Below are positions 28,209 to 37,776 of a DNA stretch of 64,000 nucleotides, in pieces (positions within the stretch are counted from its first letter, which is position 1; every line of letters starts with the position of its first letter). This DNA is from CAZHCA01 sp964530825. GTDB taxonomy: Bacteria > Bacteroidota > Bacteroidia > Chitinophagales > Saprospiraceae. The translations under genes were made by a program, and so were the position numbers. The notes beneath the pieces are model-generated. The model was not told where the DNA came from. It ran no database searches and was given only the letters and a program-made list of their open reading frames with translations. The DNA is taken from contig CAZHCA010000002.1 of the NCBI GenBank assembly GCA_964530825.1, positions 1-64,000 on the forward strand. Reading direction: 5' to 3'.

Positions 28209-29091
28209 ATTGCTGAAAATACCGCCGCAAAAAAGGATAACTAAAAACGGCCAAAAGGATAATGGCACCCCCAATGTAAAAACCCGGAGTGAGTTCTTCG
28301 TTCTCGTTTAGCAGGACCCAGGCAAGCAGGATTCCGTATACTGGCTCGAGGTTGATGGTGAGATTGGAGGCAAAAGCGGAGAGATAATTCAGTGCACGCA
28401 GGGCCAGTACGTAGGCCAGCGTGGTACATAACAATGCCAAGGTCAGCAAATAGCCCCAATCCTCTTTTCGGGGCATGATACGCAAGGGCTCATCAAGGGT
28501 AGTCGCATACAAGGGGATTACTATACTCAAGAAGAGGCAGGCACTTCCCAACTCCAGAAAGGTGATGCTCATTTCGTCGACCTTACCTATCATCCTTTTG
28601 TTGAGGGTGCCGAAAAGCGCCGCGAGAGCCGCTGAAAGCAAGCCTACCCAAACGCCATCCAGTAAGGATAACTCGGTACTGTTGACGATAAAAACCATCC
28701 CGGGAATGATCAACAGCCCCAGCATTAATTCGTACCATTTGGTGCGCTCCTGCATGATCACTGGTTCGAGTAAAGAAGTAAAAAAGGAGGTCGTCGCCAT
28801 GGCTACCAGGGCAATAGATGCATTGGCTAACTTGATCGCACCGTAAAAACACAACCAGTGCAGCGCTACAATGACACCAATCCCCATGTACTGTAAGACC
28901 TGACGACGCGGTAACTTCCGAAAAAGACGCCTGAGTTGAATCAGAAAGAGTAGACTCACGCTCGTCAATAAAACCCGCCACCAGACCATAACCAGTGCGG
29001 TAAGTTGAATCAGGTCACCCAGGATTGCCGTAAAACCAAACAGCAAAACGGCAAGGTGTAATTCCAGGTAAGCGCGGCGGGTTGGATTCAT
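28207..29091 (-). CDS. EamA/DMT-family transporter
   Basis: Inner-membrane transporter of the drug/metabolite superfamily with ten predicted helices in two EamA repeats of five (about residues 8-140 and 152-290 of 294). Features: ELHLAVLLFGFTAILGDLIQ in helix 1, LHWLCFYGAIKLANASIAL, and in repeat two LNYLSAFASNLTINLEPVYG, the typical EamA end. The start at 29091 (MNPTRRAYLEL) is preferred to the upstream extension. A TAAATTTG box at 29150-29143 may be its promoter. Substrate unknown. Confidence 0.88.
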   Translation of the reverse strand: MNPTRRAYLELHLAVLLFGFTAILGDLIQLTALVMVWWRVLLTSVSLLFLIQLRRLFRKLPRRQVLQYMGIGVIVALHWLCFYGAIKLANASIALVAMATTSFFTSLLEPVIMQERTKWYELMLGLLIIPGMVFIVNSTELSLLDGVWVGLLSAALAALFGTLNKRMIGKVDEMSITFLELGSACLFLSIVIPLYATTLDEPLRIMPRKEDWGYLLTLALLCTTLAYVLALRALNYLSAFASNLTINLEPVYGILLAWVLLNENEELTPGFYIGGAIILLAVFSYPFLRRYFQQ

Positions 29092-29232
29092 GAACTTTTT
29101 ATACTCCTGATAATTGTATTTTCGGCATGGGTAAACCGTGCGCAAATTTAGCAGCCCCTGATCGTTTTGGATCATTTCCTGCGTATTTTGTGCCCGTTTT
29201 TCCGCATTATTCATCAAAAAAACTTATGCATT

Positions 29233-29703
29233 ATGGCCATTACCGCTGGCAACCAAGCGCCTGACTTCAAATTGTACGACACGGAGAAAAAAGAGGTCAG
29301 CCTATCGGATTACCAAGGCAAAAACCTGGTGATGCTTTTTTTCCCTATGGCGTTCACCAGTGTATGTACTGAAGAGCTCTGCACGATGCGCGACACCCTG
29401 AGTGACTACAACAATATGGGCGCTGAAGTCGTCGCCATTTCCGTAGACTCACCCTTCACCCTGGAAAAATTCAAAGCGGAACAAAATCTGAATTTTCCTT
29501 TGCTATCCGATTTTAACAAGGAAGTCTCGCGTGCCTACGATTCGATTTACGATGATTTTGTATTCGGGATGAAAGGCGTGTCGAAGCGGTCGGCCTTTGT
29601 TATCGATAGGGAGGGAACAGTACGCTACGCCGAAGTATTGGACAACGCAGGAGAAATACCTAATTTTGAAAAAGTTAAAGAAACTTTGGGCCAACTCAAC
29701 TAG
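29233..29703 (+). CDS. Peroxiredoxin (AhpC/TSA family)
   Basis: Reduces hydrogen and organic peroxides. From ATG 29233 the protein has 156 residues and no signal. The peroxidatic Cys is in FFPMAFTSVCTEELC (about residue 44), with a further Cys five residues later (CTEELC), the pattern of AhpE/bacterioferritin-comigratory-like atypical enzymes. The helix FVFGMKGVSKRSAFVIDREG is the usual C-terminal block. clpS starts 34 bases downstream and probably shares the transcript. Confidence 0.93.
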   Translation: MAITAGNQAPDFKLYDTEKKEVSLSDYQGKNLVMLFFPMAFTSVCTEELCTMRDTLSDYNNMGAEVVAISVDSPFTLEKFKAEQNLNFPLLSDFNKEVSRAYDSIYDDFVFGMKGVSKRSAFVIDREGTVRYAEVLDNAGEIPNFEKVKETLGQLN

Positions 29704-29737
29704 TTACCCTATTAAAATCTGGGTTAACTCACCGGTT

Positions 29738-30037
29738 ATGCTGCGCAATCATCAGACAGAAGAGCTGGAAGAAGTATTATTGGAAGAAGAACTCTCCGAC
29801 ACCGACAAGGGAGAGGATTCCCACCTCGTAGTCTATAACGACGACCATAATACATTCGACTGGGTCATTCAATGTTTTATGGAGGTGTTGGATCATACGC
29901 ACGCACAGGCCGAGCAACTTTCGCTGTTGATCCACTTCAAAGGAAAAGCGACCGTGAAAACAGCTCCCCGTCCGGTGCTTAAACCCAAAAAAGATGCCCT
30001 CATCGATCGCGGCCTCTCCGCGGTAATTGAAGATTAA
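29738..30037 (+). CDS. clpS: ClpS-family adaptor protein
   Basis: Delivers N-degron substrates to the ClpA/ClpC-ClpP protease. The protein of about 99 residues has an acidic flexible N-terminus (EELEEVLLEEELSD) followed by the ClpS core VVYNDDHNTFDWVIQCFMEV and AEQLSLLIHFKGKATVKT. The acidic NDDHNTF segment is the substrate-pocket region. The start at 29738 is chosen because the frame further upstream overlaps the peroxiredoxin gene. A terminator follows directly. Confidence 0.9.
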   Translation: MLRNHQTEELEEVLLEEELSDTDKGEDSHLVVYNDDHNTFDWVIQCFMEVLDHTHAQAEQLSLLIHFKGKATVKTAPRPVLKPKKDALIDRGLSAVIED

Positions 30038-30050
30038 AGGGCTCAACACG

Positions 30051-30086
30051 GCTTCAGCAAATGCAAGACTTTGCTGAAGCTGTTTT
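30051..30086 (+). terminator. Intrinsic terminator after clpS
   Basis: GCTTCAGCAA (30051-30060) pairs perfectly with TTGCTGAAGC (30071-30080) and is followed by TGTTTTT. Confidence 0.85.
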
Positions 30087-30122
30087 TACTCCCACTCCGC
30101 CATCTGCACCCCTGCTTTTCGT

Positions 30123-32702
30123 CTAAATGTCGAACACAATATTCAGTCGCAGACTAGATCCTTTGATGCCGAACACTTCCGGCAAATTGGGATGATCTAG
30201 GTAGTTCAACCGGCGTACATAGTCGAGCCGGAAAAACTTAAGAATATTGCCAATACCGAAACCGGCTTCCAGGTACGGCCTGCCGTCGATCACGTAAGTA
30301 TAGGAGCTGCCGTCATCATTTTGAGAAAAGATCGGAATACCTGGAGTAAGCCGCGGATCGTTCTCTGGCGACAGGCTACCATAATAAACTTTAAAAGAAA
30401 GATATTCCCGTAAATCAAGCCGGCGCAACAAAGGTATTTGATTGACCAGAACACCGTTGAATCCATGGTTGAGATAAACTACCGCGTACTGATCGCTTAC
30501 GAATTCTAGGAAGTTGAGATTATTGTAACCCCGCGGACGATAGGTAATCGAGGTGTTGACATCGGGGAAATGTAAGAGGGTGTAGGGTAAATTATCGCCA
30601 AAAACCTGGCCGGCCTCCAGCTGGACATCCAGCTGACCGAAGCTAGTCAAGAAAAAACGCTTCTGTATGCCAAGATTAACCCGTTGAAAGTTGTGGTCGC
30701 CGCCCAAGAAATCTTTAATGCCCATCCGGGCGTTTAGCCAAAAAGAAGGGAAGCGACTTGGATACACATAGCGGGTATATAGGCCTTCAAAAAATTCGGC
30801 ATTTGGCGCAAAAGTAATATCCACGCCCAACTCAGCAGTTTCGACGGGGCCGTAAGGCTCCAGGGCATCCGCATCTGGATCGTTGGCTTCGAAGGTCCAA
30901 TCACCTACCGCCCGCTGGCTGTTACGGGCTGCACTGTAGGTCATAAAAAGATTGTTGGGCAATTCGCGAAAATATTCACCTCGAATTTCCTCGTAGGATA
31001 GCATGCGATCAGTAGCGATAGTGCGAAAAGAGGCAAAGAAATTGTCGAAAGAGTTATACAAGCTAACCTCTCCCGGAAAGATATTGTCGCGCTGATAGGT
31101 GAACCGAATGTATTCGGTGGGAAAATTGCTGAACGTTTCGTCAAAGTTGTACTGGATGCGGGAAGAGAACTTCATCACTTTATCTTCGAGGCCGTATGCT
31201 AGATAACCACCTAGAACAAGATGGTTGCTGAAATTGGCATTGGTCTGGCCTCCCAGTTTGAGGCGCCAGCCTTCCACATCGTTAAAACTTAAGAAAGAAG
31301 CTACCGGACCGATGTCGACCGGTCCTTGGGTATAGTAGCCGGCGGTGATTAATTTGATGATTTCGAGGGCAGTCTTTACTGAGGGAACCTCCTGCAGCGT
31401 ATCGATCATAAAATAAATATCCGCCTCCTGATCGGTAAGGGGTACCGGACGTTGTTCTTCCCAAAAAGCAGAATCCCGCGTTTCGGCATGCTCCTCGCGG
31501 TAAAGGTCGCCGGCACGTTCGTAGACGTGAGGTGAAGCCGGCTCATTGAATCGATAATTATCGTAGATGGTTGTCTTTCGTCCGATTATACCTACGAAAC
31601 GCTTGGCAATTTCGAGTTCTAAATAGATGTCGTTGCGCGAGAGTACCCACAGACTGTCGACCTGGCGGAAGTCCTGATGGATCTGCAACTCATTGACAAA
31701 ATTGAGGTTGGCTTCTTCTAATACCTCAAGTCTTACCCCCAAAACGGCAAAGCTGCTATCATGAGCAATGTACAAATCGCCGGAAAATCCAAGGTTGTAT
31801 TTGTTGTTTGGTACAAAACTCAACTGGATGCTCTTGGCACCGTTGTAGGTTAATGTATCAGTGATATAGTACCGGTAATACTGTATGCCGATAGGCGCCA
31901 AGGGGCTGACGAACTGCTTGCCAAAAAGAAAAATTCGCTCGTCGTATAGATTCACTTCCTGATATAACCGGTCAGTGAGCCGGGAAATAGATTCCTCTGT
32001 GGTGTAATTGTCGAGGTTGGTCAGTTTTAAGCCCTTACGCACTTCCTTGAACGCCTGCGGATCTTTCCGGTAATAAAAGGTTGACTTATTCTCCTGTAAG
32101 AAAAACGGTATGTACGGTACCCCAGCCGAAGTAGTATCCATGTAATCAAACACGAAATGGATATCGTTCAGCAAGCGACGCTCCATTAGTTTTTCGGTGA
32201 TATTGGTTACATCCAGCTCGATCTTTTCATACTGATCGTATTGGTAGTAATCCTGTAGTTTCAGGTTGTTCTCCCTGCGGTTATCCATGACCGATTTAAT
32301 TAACGCCACCGCCGGATTACCTTTACGCCGATAGCGTTTGCGCTTCGCCCGTACTACAACCTCTTCGAGTTCGGCCGATGATTCGTAAAGCGTTACTTCC
32401 ACGGACTGTGTTTCCCCCGCAGCAATAGGGAAAGTCTTAGAATCGTAGCCCAGAAAGGAAACTTTGAGGGAATCAACCGGGCGAGTTGTCCGGATGTCGA
32501 ATGTACCATCCACATCGGTTGTCGTACCCACATCTGTTCCTTTGAACAACACAGTAGCAAAGCTTAGCGGAACACCCTCGTTACCGTCTTGCACGATACC
32601 CGTCACGATCGTCTCTTGAGCTTGTAAATAAGGCACCTCCCAGGCTAATCCAATCAGGAATAACACACATGTGAACAGGCTTTTCCAACAGTAGTGCATC
32701 AT
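30123..32702 (-). CDS. DUF5686/carboxypeptidase-like-regulatory outer-membrane protein
   Basis: Large outer-membrane protein typical of Bacteroidota. From Met 32702 (859 residues): signal peptide to LQAQE, then a carboxypeptidase-like regulatory (CarbopepD_reg_2) domain (about 30-115: VTGIVQDGNEGVPLSFATVL, TTDVDGTFDIRT), then the DUF5686 region with many beta strands and a C-terminal barrel ending LRLNIVFDI. TonB-dependent-receptor plug motifs are not seen, so it is not an ordinary SusC. Role unknown. It is divergent from the PagL-like gene across about 240 bases. Confidence 0.86.
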   Translation of the reverse strand: MMHYCWKSLFTCVLFLIGLAWEVPYLQAQETIVTGIVQDGNEGVPLSFATVLFKGTDVGTTTDVDGTFDIRTTRPVDSLKVSFLGYDSKTFPIAAGETQSVEVTLYESSAELEEVVVRAKRKRYRRKGNPAVALIKSVMDNRRENNLKLQDYYQYDQYEKIELDVTNITEKLMERRLLNDIHFVFDYMDTTSAGVPYIPFFLQENKSTFYYRKDPQAFKEVRKGLKLTNLDNYTTEESISRLTDRLYQEVNLYDERIFLFGKQFVSPLAPIGIQYYRYYITDTLTYNGAKSIQLSFVPNNKYNLGFSGDLYIAHDSSFAVLGVRLEVLEEANLNFVNELQIHQDFRQVDSLWVLSRNDIYLELEIAKRFVGIIGRKTTIYDNYRFNEPASPHVYERAGDLYREEHAETRDSAFWEEQRPVPLTDQEADIYFMIDTLQEVPSVKTALEIIKLITAGYYTQGPVDIGPVASFLSFNDVEGWRLKLGGQTNANFSNHLVLGGYLAYGLEDKVMKFSSRIQYNFDETFSNFPTEYIRFTYQRDNIFPGEVSLYNSFDNFFASFRTIATDRMLSYEEIRGEYFRELPNNLFMTYSAARNSQRAVGDWTFEANDPDADALEPYGPVETAELGVDITFAPNAEFFEGLYTRYVYPSRFPSFWLNARMGIKDFLGGDHNFQRVNLGIQKRFFLTSFGQLDVQLEAGQVFGDNLPYTLLHFPDVNTSITYRPRGYNNLNFLEFVSDQYAVVYLNHGFNGVLVNQIPLLRRLDLREYLSFKVYYGSLSPENDPRLTPGIPIFSQNDDGSSYTYVIDGRPYLEAGFGIGNILKFFRLDYVRRLNYLDHPNLPEVFGIKGSSLRLNIVFDI

Positions 32703-32939
32703 CACGGCTTTGTGGTTCCCTTGCTGAAAGAGGGTAGCGAAACAAAATCGCTTATTAGGAAACAGATGAGCCCGAAAATCAGCCGAATCTTTCCGAATTC
32801 CGGACCATTTTTTGCTCACTGTTCACCCTTCTATTGATGGTTTTGTTTGAACAATCCCCTACTGGTTTTTTAGTGTTTAAACTTTGATGTTGCAATATTG
32901 TTATGTTTGGTACTATTCCACGTGAAGAGGCGTAACACG

Positions 32940-33491
32940 ATGAAAACTTTACTTGCTATTTTGACGCTCTGGTTTCCGTTCGTCACCTTCGGGCAAAATA
33001 TATCCACTGGTTCTCCGGCCGACCAGACCTGGTCATTAGGATATGGGATCATCAATGAAATGTTGCCGGAAGGGCAGCCCTACGAGGCGATTACTTTTTT
33101 AGGTAAATCAGACGTACAAATTTGGGGGCGGTTGGCGCTTTATGCCGAGTACCAATTCACACAGGCTAGCTCCACACCCAATATCGATAGTGACTACGAG
33201 TTTGGATTAAACCTGGGTCTGCAGTTTCGCCAACCCATTACTGATGCACTAGGGGCAACTGTTGCCGTGGGCAGCGGCCCGCACTTCATTACGGTCGAAA
33301 CGGGAAAGCAAGCAAATGGCTTCATTTTTTCCGATAATTTCGAGGCGGGCATACAATATCACATTGCATCATTGAACACCACTATTGTTGCTAAAGGGCG
33401 CTATCGCCACATCTCGAATGCCGGACTGGCGGAACCTAACGGCGGTATCGACAATTTTTTCCTCGTGCTCGGATTTGGAGCTGGTTTTTAA
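32940..33491 (+). CDS. PagL-like lipid A deacylase / acyloxyacyl hydrolase
   Basis: Outer-membrane eight-strand barrel predicted to remove the 3-O acyl chain from lipid A. From ATG 32940 (183 residues): signal peptide ending TFGQ, then beta strands, and near the C-terminus the family motif RYRHISNAGLAEPNGGIDNF, in which His (about 157) and Ser (about 159) are the expected catalytic pair. The protein ends in an aromatic residue, as barrels do. A TATGTTTG box (32902-32909) fits a promoter, though without a well-spaced TTG. The zinc-ribbon gene downstream is convergent. Confidence 0.83.
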   Translation: MKTLLAILTLWFPFVTFGQNISTGSPADQTWSLGYGIINEMLPEGQPYEAITFLGKSDVQIWGRLALYAEYQFTQASSTPNIDSDYEFGLNLGLQFRQPITDALGATVAVGSGPHFITVETGKQANGFIFSDNFEAGIQYHIASLNTTIVAKGRYRHISNAGLAEPNGGIDNFFLVLGFGAGF

Positions 33492-33503
33492 TGAGCTTCG
33501 GAC

Positions 33504-33836
33504 CTACCTATTCGAAGGGTCTGCCTTGTCTCGTTCTTCCAATAAGCGAATGACCTTTTCAAATCGCTCTACTTCTTCTCTTTTCCGTCGTTCATACAGG
33601 CGTTGTACTTCGCGTCCGCTCATGAATTGACCACTACGGGTTACCCCGCGTAGAAAGGACTCATAGCCCTTTCCGTGGTGATAGTATCCCAATGGATTAA
33701 TTGCATAACTGGCCACAAACGCCTTACAACCGTAACACTGAACGTATACGCGATCGAGCCGGCCAGGCTCCCGAAACAGAATATTCTTCATTTTGTCTGA
33801 GCTGCAGTTTTGGCATTTTTGCACGTGGATTTCCAT
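33504..33836 (-). CDS. Small zinc-ribbon-like protein, unknown function
   Basis: From Met 33836, 110 residues. Two CxxC knuckles, CQNC (about residue 8) and CYGC (about 35), suggest a zinc ribbon. The middle has YHHGKGYESFLRGVTRSG, and the C-terminal 40 residues are strongly charged and helical (RLYERRKREEVERFEKVIR). It starts 14 bases after the SLC13-type transporter gene on the same strand, so they are likely co-transcribed. I do not recognise the family. The longer frame upstream overlaps the transporter and is rejected. Confidence 0.65.
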   Translation of the reverse strand: MEIHVQKCQNCSSDKMKNILFREPGRLDRVYVQCYGCKAFVASYAINPLGYYHHGKGYESFLRGVTRSGQFMSGREVQRLYERRKREEVERFEKVIRLLEERDKADPSNR

Positions 33837-33850
33837 GGCTTCCGCAGATT

Positions 33851-35260
33851 TTAAGTAAATAAAGGAAAATAAACTACTGCCGCCAGAAGGGTCAGCAGCA
33901 GACCGATCACCAGTATTATCAAGCCAGGTCTCAAGAGGTCGCACGAAACGATCAATCCCGAGCCAAACGCAATCGCATTCGGAGGTGTACTTACAGGCAT
34001 GGCCATAGCCGAGGAACACATGATCGAGATGGCCACGGCCAGCAGCAGTTGGTTGCTGGGCAATGAGATAGCAATCGGTATCAGCAGGTTGGCCGTAGCA
34101 GTGTTGCTCATGAAAGTAGTCATGAGGGCTGCCAGCAGCAGCATACCCGCAAAAGCTGGCCAGAAGTTTTGCTCAAGTGGGATGATATCTGCAATAGTAT
34201 TGGTCAGGCCGCTAGCACTCAGCCCTACGCCCAGGCACAAACCGCCCCCCAGCATAAAAAGGATATCCCATGACATATTTCGGAAGTCGAACACATTTAA
34301 GAGACGCGTGCCGAAAGCGGCAATGAGAATGACTAGCCCCACGGTACCCGACGATAGACCGGTCACCCCGCCGGTGAGCCAACCTATCACCGAAAGGGAA
34401 AATATACCCACCACTACTTTTTGCTGGAAGGAAAACTTTGAAGACGGAGTTTCTCCGAGGTCCAGTGCCTGGTCCTGCTCGGGCGGAAAGATCCGCAATA
34501 GCATTTGCCAAAGCAACCAAAGCAGGATCAGCATAATAGGAAAGCTAATCAGCATCCATTCCAAAAAGGATAGGTCGTAACCTGCCGTTTGTAGGTAGTC
34601 CATGGCAATGGCGTTGGGGGGTGTACCGATGGGGGTCCCCAGCCCTCCCATGTTGCAGGAAAATGGGATCCCAATGGCTAAGGCCTTCGAAAAAGCCGAA
34701 TTGGGCGGCAATGACCGAATCACGGGCGCTACCATCGCAAACATCATAGCTGCCGTCGCCGTGTTGCTCATCCACATCGACAAGAGGGCCGAAATTGCGA
34801 TAATGCCCAGCAGCACGCGCTCGGGCCGGGTGCCGGTCTGCCGCAGTACCCACTGGGCCAAGAGGTTGGCGAGCCCGTATTTGTTCAGTAAGGCAGACAG
34901 GGTGAATCCCCCCAGGAACAACAGCGTGATGTCTCCAAAAAAGGCAAGGAAAAAGGCGTCTTCTTGCACGGGCAAGTTTTGTAGCTGTAGCTCAGGCAGC
35001 AACCACAGCATACTGAGCAAAAGCACCAAAAGACTCGTTACAAAGAGTGGAATCACCTCAGCCACCCATAAAATGGCGGTGACCAGCAAGATAACCAGGG
35101 CGATTTCTTCGATATGCTGGATGGAAAAATAGGTAGAAAAAATCCCTAGCGCGCCTGCTGTGGCAAGGATAGCGATGAGCCCCCAGGCAATCAAATGCCT
35201 GCGCAGGGTTTCGGGTGGAATGTCGGCTAGAAAAGCAGGTCGTTTGGTCGTGGTATCCAT
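33851..35260 (-). CDS. DASS/SLC13-family sodium:anion symporter
   Basis: Inner-membrane symporter for dicarboxylates, sulfate or similar anions. The 469-residue protein has about eleven helices and the two inverted-repeat SNT motifs MWMSNTATAAMM (about 161) and FMSNTATANLL (about 380), which bind Na+ and the carboxylate. The repeat ends PIGTPPNAIAMDYLQ and PVSTPPNAIAFGSG are also typical. The exact substrate is not readable. Likely promoter not found; the 270 bases between it and tRNA-Asn hold nothing else I can support. Confidence 0.9.
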   Translation of the reverse strand: MDTTTKRPAFLADIPPETLRRHLIAWGLIAILATAGALGIFSTYFSIQHIEEIALVILLVTAILWVAEVIPLFVTSLLVLLLSMLWLLPELQLQNLPVQEDAFFLAFFGDITLLFLGGFTLSALLNKYGLANLLAQWVLRQTGTRPERVLLGIIAISALLSMWMSNTATAAMMFAMVAPVIRSLPPNSAFSKALAIGIPFSCNMGGLGTPIGTPPNAIAMDYLQTAGYDLSFLEWMLISFPIMLILLWLLWQMLLRIFPPEQDQALDLGETPSSKFSFQQKVVVGIFSLSVIGWLTGGVTGLSSGTVGLVILIAAFGTRLLNVFDFRNMSWDILFMLGGGLCLGVGLSASGLTNTIADIIPLEQNFWPAFAGMLLLAALMTTFMSNTATANLLIPIAISLPSNQLLLAVAISIMCSSAMAMPVSTPPNAIAFGSGLIVSCDLLRPGLIILVIGLLLTLLAAVVYFPLFT

Positions 35261-35534
35261 TAGACCTCTACGGGTTTTATGTACAATTCACCCTAATTGT
35301 AGGGAAAGATTCGAGAATGGGGAAGAAAAAGAGCGAAAAAGGAAAAAACAGAATTGCCTAGGTGGAATCTATTTACTGTGGCCGGCTACGGTAAACAAGT
35401 TAAGGGGTTTGAACCCAAGGTGCTGATCCTTTTGAGGGCAAAACCCAAGCAGGAGGGGATTATCTATTCGCAGCAATGGAAAACAAAAAGCCATCACATG
35501 GTACTACACATAATGGCTTATCTTAAATTTTTAG

Positions 35535-35608
35535 CGCCTCAGGTAGGGCTCGAACCTACGACCTACGGATTAACAGTCCGCCGCTCTAACCAGCTGAGCT
35601 ACTGAGGC
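35535..35608 (-). tRNA. tRNA-Asn (GTT)
   Basis: Minus-strand cloverleaf of 74 bases: acceptor stem GCCTCAG/CTGAGGC, D-arm with AGCTCAGCTGGTTAGAGC, anticodon loop CTGTTAA (anticodon GTT), T-arm with GGTTCGAGCC. No CCA is encoded after the discriminator G. Confidence 0.95.
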
Positions 35609-35660
35609 TCAAATGCAACAATGTTTAGCTAAATGTAACCTTTCCAACGAAAGGCGAGTG

Positions 35661-35691
35661 CAAATTTAGAAGATTTTCTATCATTGCGCAA
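35661..35691 (-). promoter_or_regulatory. Promoter of tRNA-Asn
   Basis: Minus strand TTG (35691..35689), 20-base spacer, TAAATTTG (35668..35661): exact consensus, about 50 bases upstream of the tRNA 5' end. Confidence 0.7.
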
Positions 35692-35719
35692 TACTAAAAA
35701 ATTTTAAACCCAACTTTTT

Positions 35720-36643
35720 ATGAGTTTACTCGCTGTAGGTACCGTAGCCTTCGATGATATTGAGACGCCGTTCGGAAAAGCGGAAAAGGCTATCGGTGGT
35801 GCCGCCACGTATTTTTCCCTAGCTGCCAGTTATTTTATCAACGATATCAAGCTCGTTTCGGTAGTGGGCGATGACTTCCCCCAACCGGTGCTCGATGATA
35901 TGCGTCGACGCGGTATTGACCTTGAGGGCTTGCAAATCAAACAGGGCGAGAAATCCTTCTTCTGGTCGGGCCGCTACCGGATCGACCTCAATACACGCGA
36001 CACGCTGGATACGCAACTCAACGTATTAGCCAAATTCGATCCCGTATTGCCAGACAGCTACCGCAACGCCGATTTCGTGATGCTAGGCAACTTGGTCCCC
36101 ATGGTCCAGATGAAAGTTATTGAACAGATGGAGCAACGCCCTCAGCTCATTGCCCTCGACACGATGAACTTCTGGATGGACAGCGCCTTGGATGATCTCA
36201 CGCAGGTGCTGCAAAAAATTGACGTACTCATTATCAACGACGAGGAGGCCCGTCAACTGGCCAACGAGTACTCCTTGGTCAAAGCTGCATACAAAATCCA
36301 CGAGATGGGGCCGCAAAAACTCATCATCAAAAAAGGCGAACACGGGGCTCTGCTTTTCGAGGGCCACCAGGTCTTTTCCGCCCCGGCGTTACCACTCGCT
36401 GAAGTTTACGACCCTACCGGCGCCGGAGATACTTTTGCTGGCGGATTCATGGGCTACCTGGCGCAATCAGCCGACACTAGCTTCGACAACATGAAGAAGG
36501 CTGTCATCTTTGGCTCGGCTATGGCATCTTTCTGCGTAGAAAAATTCAGTATCGAGCGCTTGCAGAATTTGACGAAAGAGGAGATTGATGCCCGTTTTCG
36601 AGAATTCGTAGAATTATCGCGCTTCGATACCCGCGATGTGTAG
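35720..36643 (+). CDS. PfkB-family sugar kinase
   Basis: ATP-dependent kinase of the ribokinase/PfkB family. The 307-residue protein has the N-terminal GGAATYFSLAASYF (substrate lid region) and the C-terminal signature DPTGAGDTFAGGFMGYLA (about residue 231), whose Asp is the catalytic base. The preceding KKGEHGALLFEG is the usual ATP-site lead-in. Sugar not determined. It is convergent with rlmN with only 18 bases between the stops. Confidence 0.9.
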   Translation: MSLLAVGTVAFDDIETPFGKAEKAIGGAATYFSLAASYFINDIKLVSVVGDDFPQPVLDDMRRRGIDLEGLQIKQGEKSFFWSGRYRIDLNTRDTLDTQLNVLAKFDPVLPDSYRNADFVMLGNLVPMVQMKVIEQMEQRPQLIALDTMNFWMDSALDDLTQVLQKIDVLIINDEEARQLANEYSLVKAAYKIHEMGPQKLIIKKGEHGALLFEGHQVFSAPALPLAEVYDPTGAGDTFAGGFMGYLAQSADTSFDNMKKAVIFGSAMASFCVEKFSIERLQNLTKEEIDARFREFVELSRFDTRDV

Positions 36644-36661
36644 CCGTCACCGGTAGGTAAA

Positions 36662-37714
36662 TTATCCCTTATTAGCCAGTTGCCCGCAGGCCGCATCGAT
36701 ATCTTTACCGCGGCTGCGGCGTACCGTCACCATAATGTCTTGTGCCCGCAGGTGCTGGGCAAAGCGGTCGATCTGATCTTCTTTGGCGCGCTGGAAAGTA
36801 GCCCCATCGATCGGATTGTATTCGATAATGTTGATGCGCACCGGAAAATGCTTGCATAGTTTTGCCAAATGCTCCGCATCACGCTGGCTTACATTGAAAT
36901 TGTGGAAAGCAATGTATTCGTAACTAATACGGTTACGCGTTTTGCGGTAATAGTACCGTAAAGATTCCATCAACCGTTCCAGGTTGTTTTGCTCGTTAAT
37001 CGGCATGATCCGATTGCGCTTTTGGTCATCGGCAGCATGGAGTGAAAGGGCCAGGTTTACCTTGCTAGCGTCATCGGCTAATTTTTCAATCATTTTGGCA
37101 ATACCGGCGGTACTGATCGTTATGCGGCGGGCCGACATATCCAGTCCGTCGGGTTCGGTCAGCAATTCGATGCTGCGCATAACCGGCCGGTAAGCTAGTA
37201 GTGGCTCGCCCATACCCATGTACACGATATTGGTAATCGGATGGCCGAATTGCACTTCCGACTGCTGATTGACCAGCACGACCTGGTCGTAGATTTCCCC
37301 CGGATCGAGGTTGCGCTCGCGCTTCATACGCCCGGTTGCGCAAAAGGAGCAAGTTAGGCTACACCCCACCTGGGAGGAGACACAAACAGTAAAGCGCTTG
37401 TCTTCCGGAACGGGAATCAGCACTGACTCGATCAAATGCCCATCTTGCAAGCGGAATCGGGTTTTGATGGTCCCGTCATTACTATGCTGAACCTTGTCGA
37501 TGACGATTGGCCGAATAGCAAATTGCTCATTCAGAACTTCGCGCAGTTTTTTGGACAGATTGGTCATGGCCGAAAAATCACGCGCTCCTTTTTTCCAGAG
37601 CCATTCGTATACCTGCCTAGCGCGAAAGCGCGGCTCGCCCAACTCCTGGAATACAGCCTCCAGCTCAGTGAGGCTCAGCAGACGGATATCTTTGTGGTCG
37701 GTGGTTGTTGCCAT
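36662..37714 (-). CDS. rlmN: 23S rRNA (adenine2503-C2)-methyltransferase RlmN
   Basis: Radical-SAM enzyme that methylates A2503 of 23S rRNA, and A37 of some tRNAs. The iron-sulfur motif is CSLTCSFCATG (about residue 110), followed by NIVYMGMGEPLLAY (SAM-binding GxxE). The methyl-carrying C-terminal Cys is in IDAACGQLANKG. From ATG 37714 it is 350 residues; the upstream frame is rejected because RlmN starts at MATTTDHKD...LLSLTELEAV. recA lies upstream after 191 bases. Confidence 0.95.
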   Translation of the reverse strand: MATTTDHKDIRLLSLTELEAVFQELGEPRFRARQVYEWLWKKGARDFSAMTNLSKKLREVLNEQFAIRPIVIDKVQHSNDGTIKTRFRLQDGHLIESVLIPVPEDKRFTVCVSSQVGCSLTCSFCATGRMKRERNLDPGEIYDQVVLVNQQSEVQFGHPITNIVYMGMGEPLLAYRPVMRSIELLTEPDGLDMSARRITISTAGIAKMIEKLADDASKVNLALSLHAADDQKRNRIMPINEQNNLERLMESLRYYYRKTRNRISYEYIAFHNFNVSQRDAEHLAKLCKHFPVRINIIEYNPIDGATFQRAKEDQIDRFAQHLRAQDIMVTVRRSRGKDIDAACGQLANKG

Positions 37715-37776
37715 GCGGTTTATACTATCCGGACGAATTAATGCCCAGCAATTTAAAGGATTTTCAGCAAGTAAAC

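Noticed and set aside
35354..35605. A short plus-strand frame with the ending VGLEPTTYGLTVRRSNQLSY
   Set aside because: It is the well-known false translation of the antisense strand of a tRNA gene; tRNA-Asn lies here.
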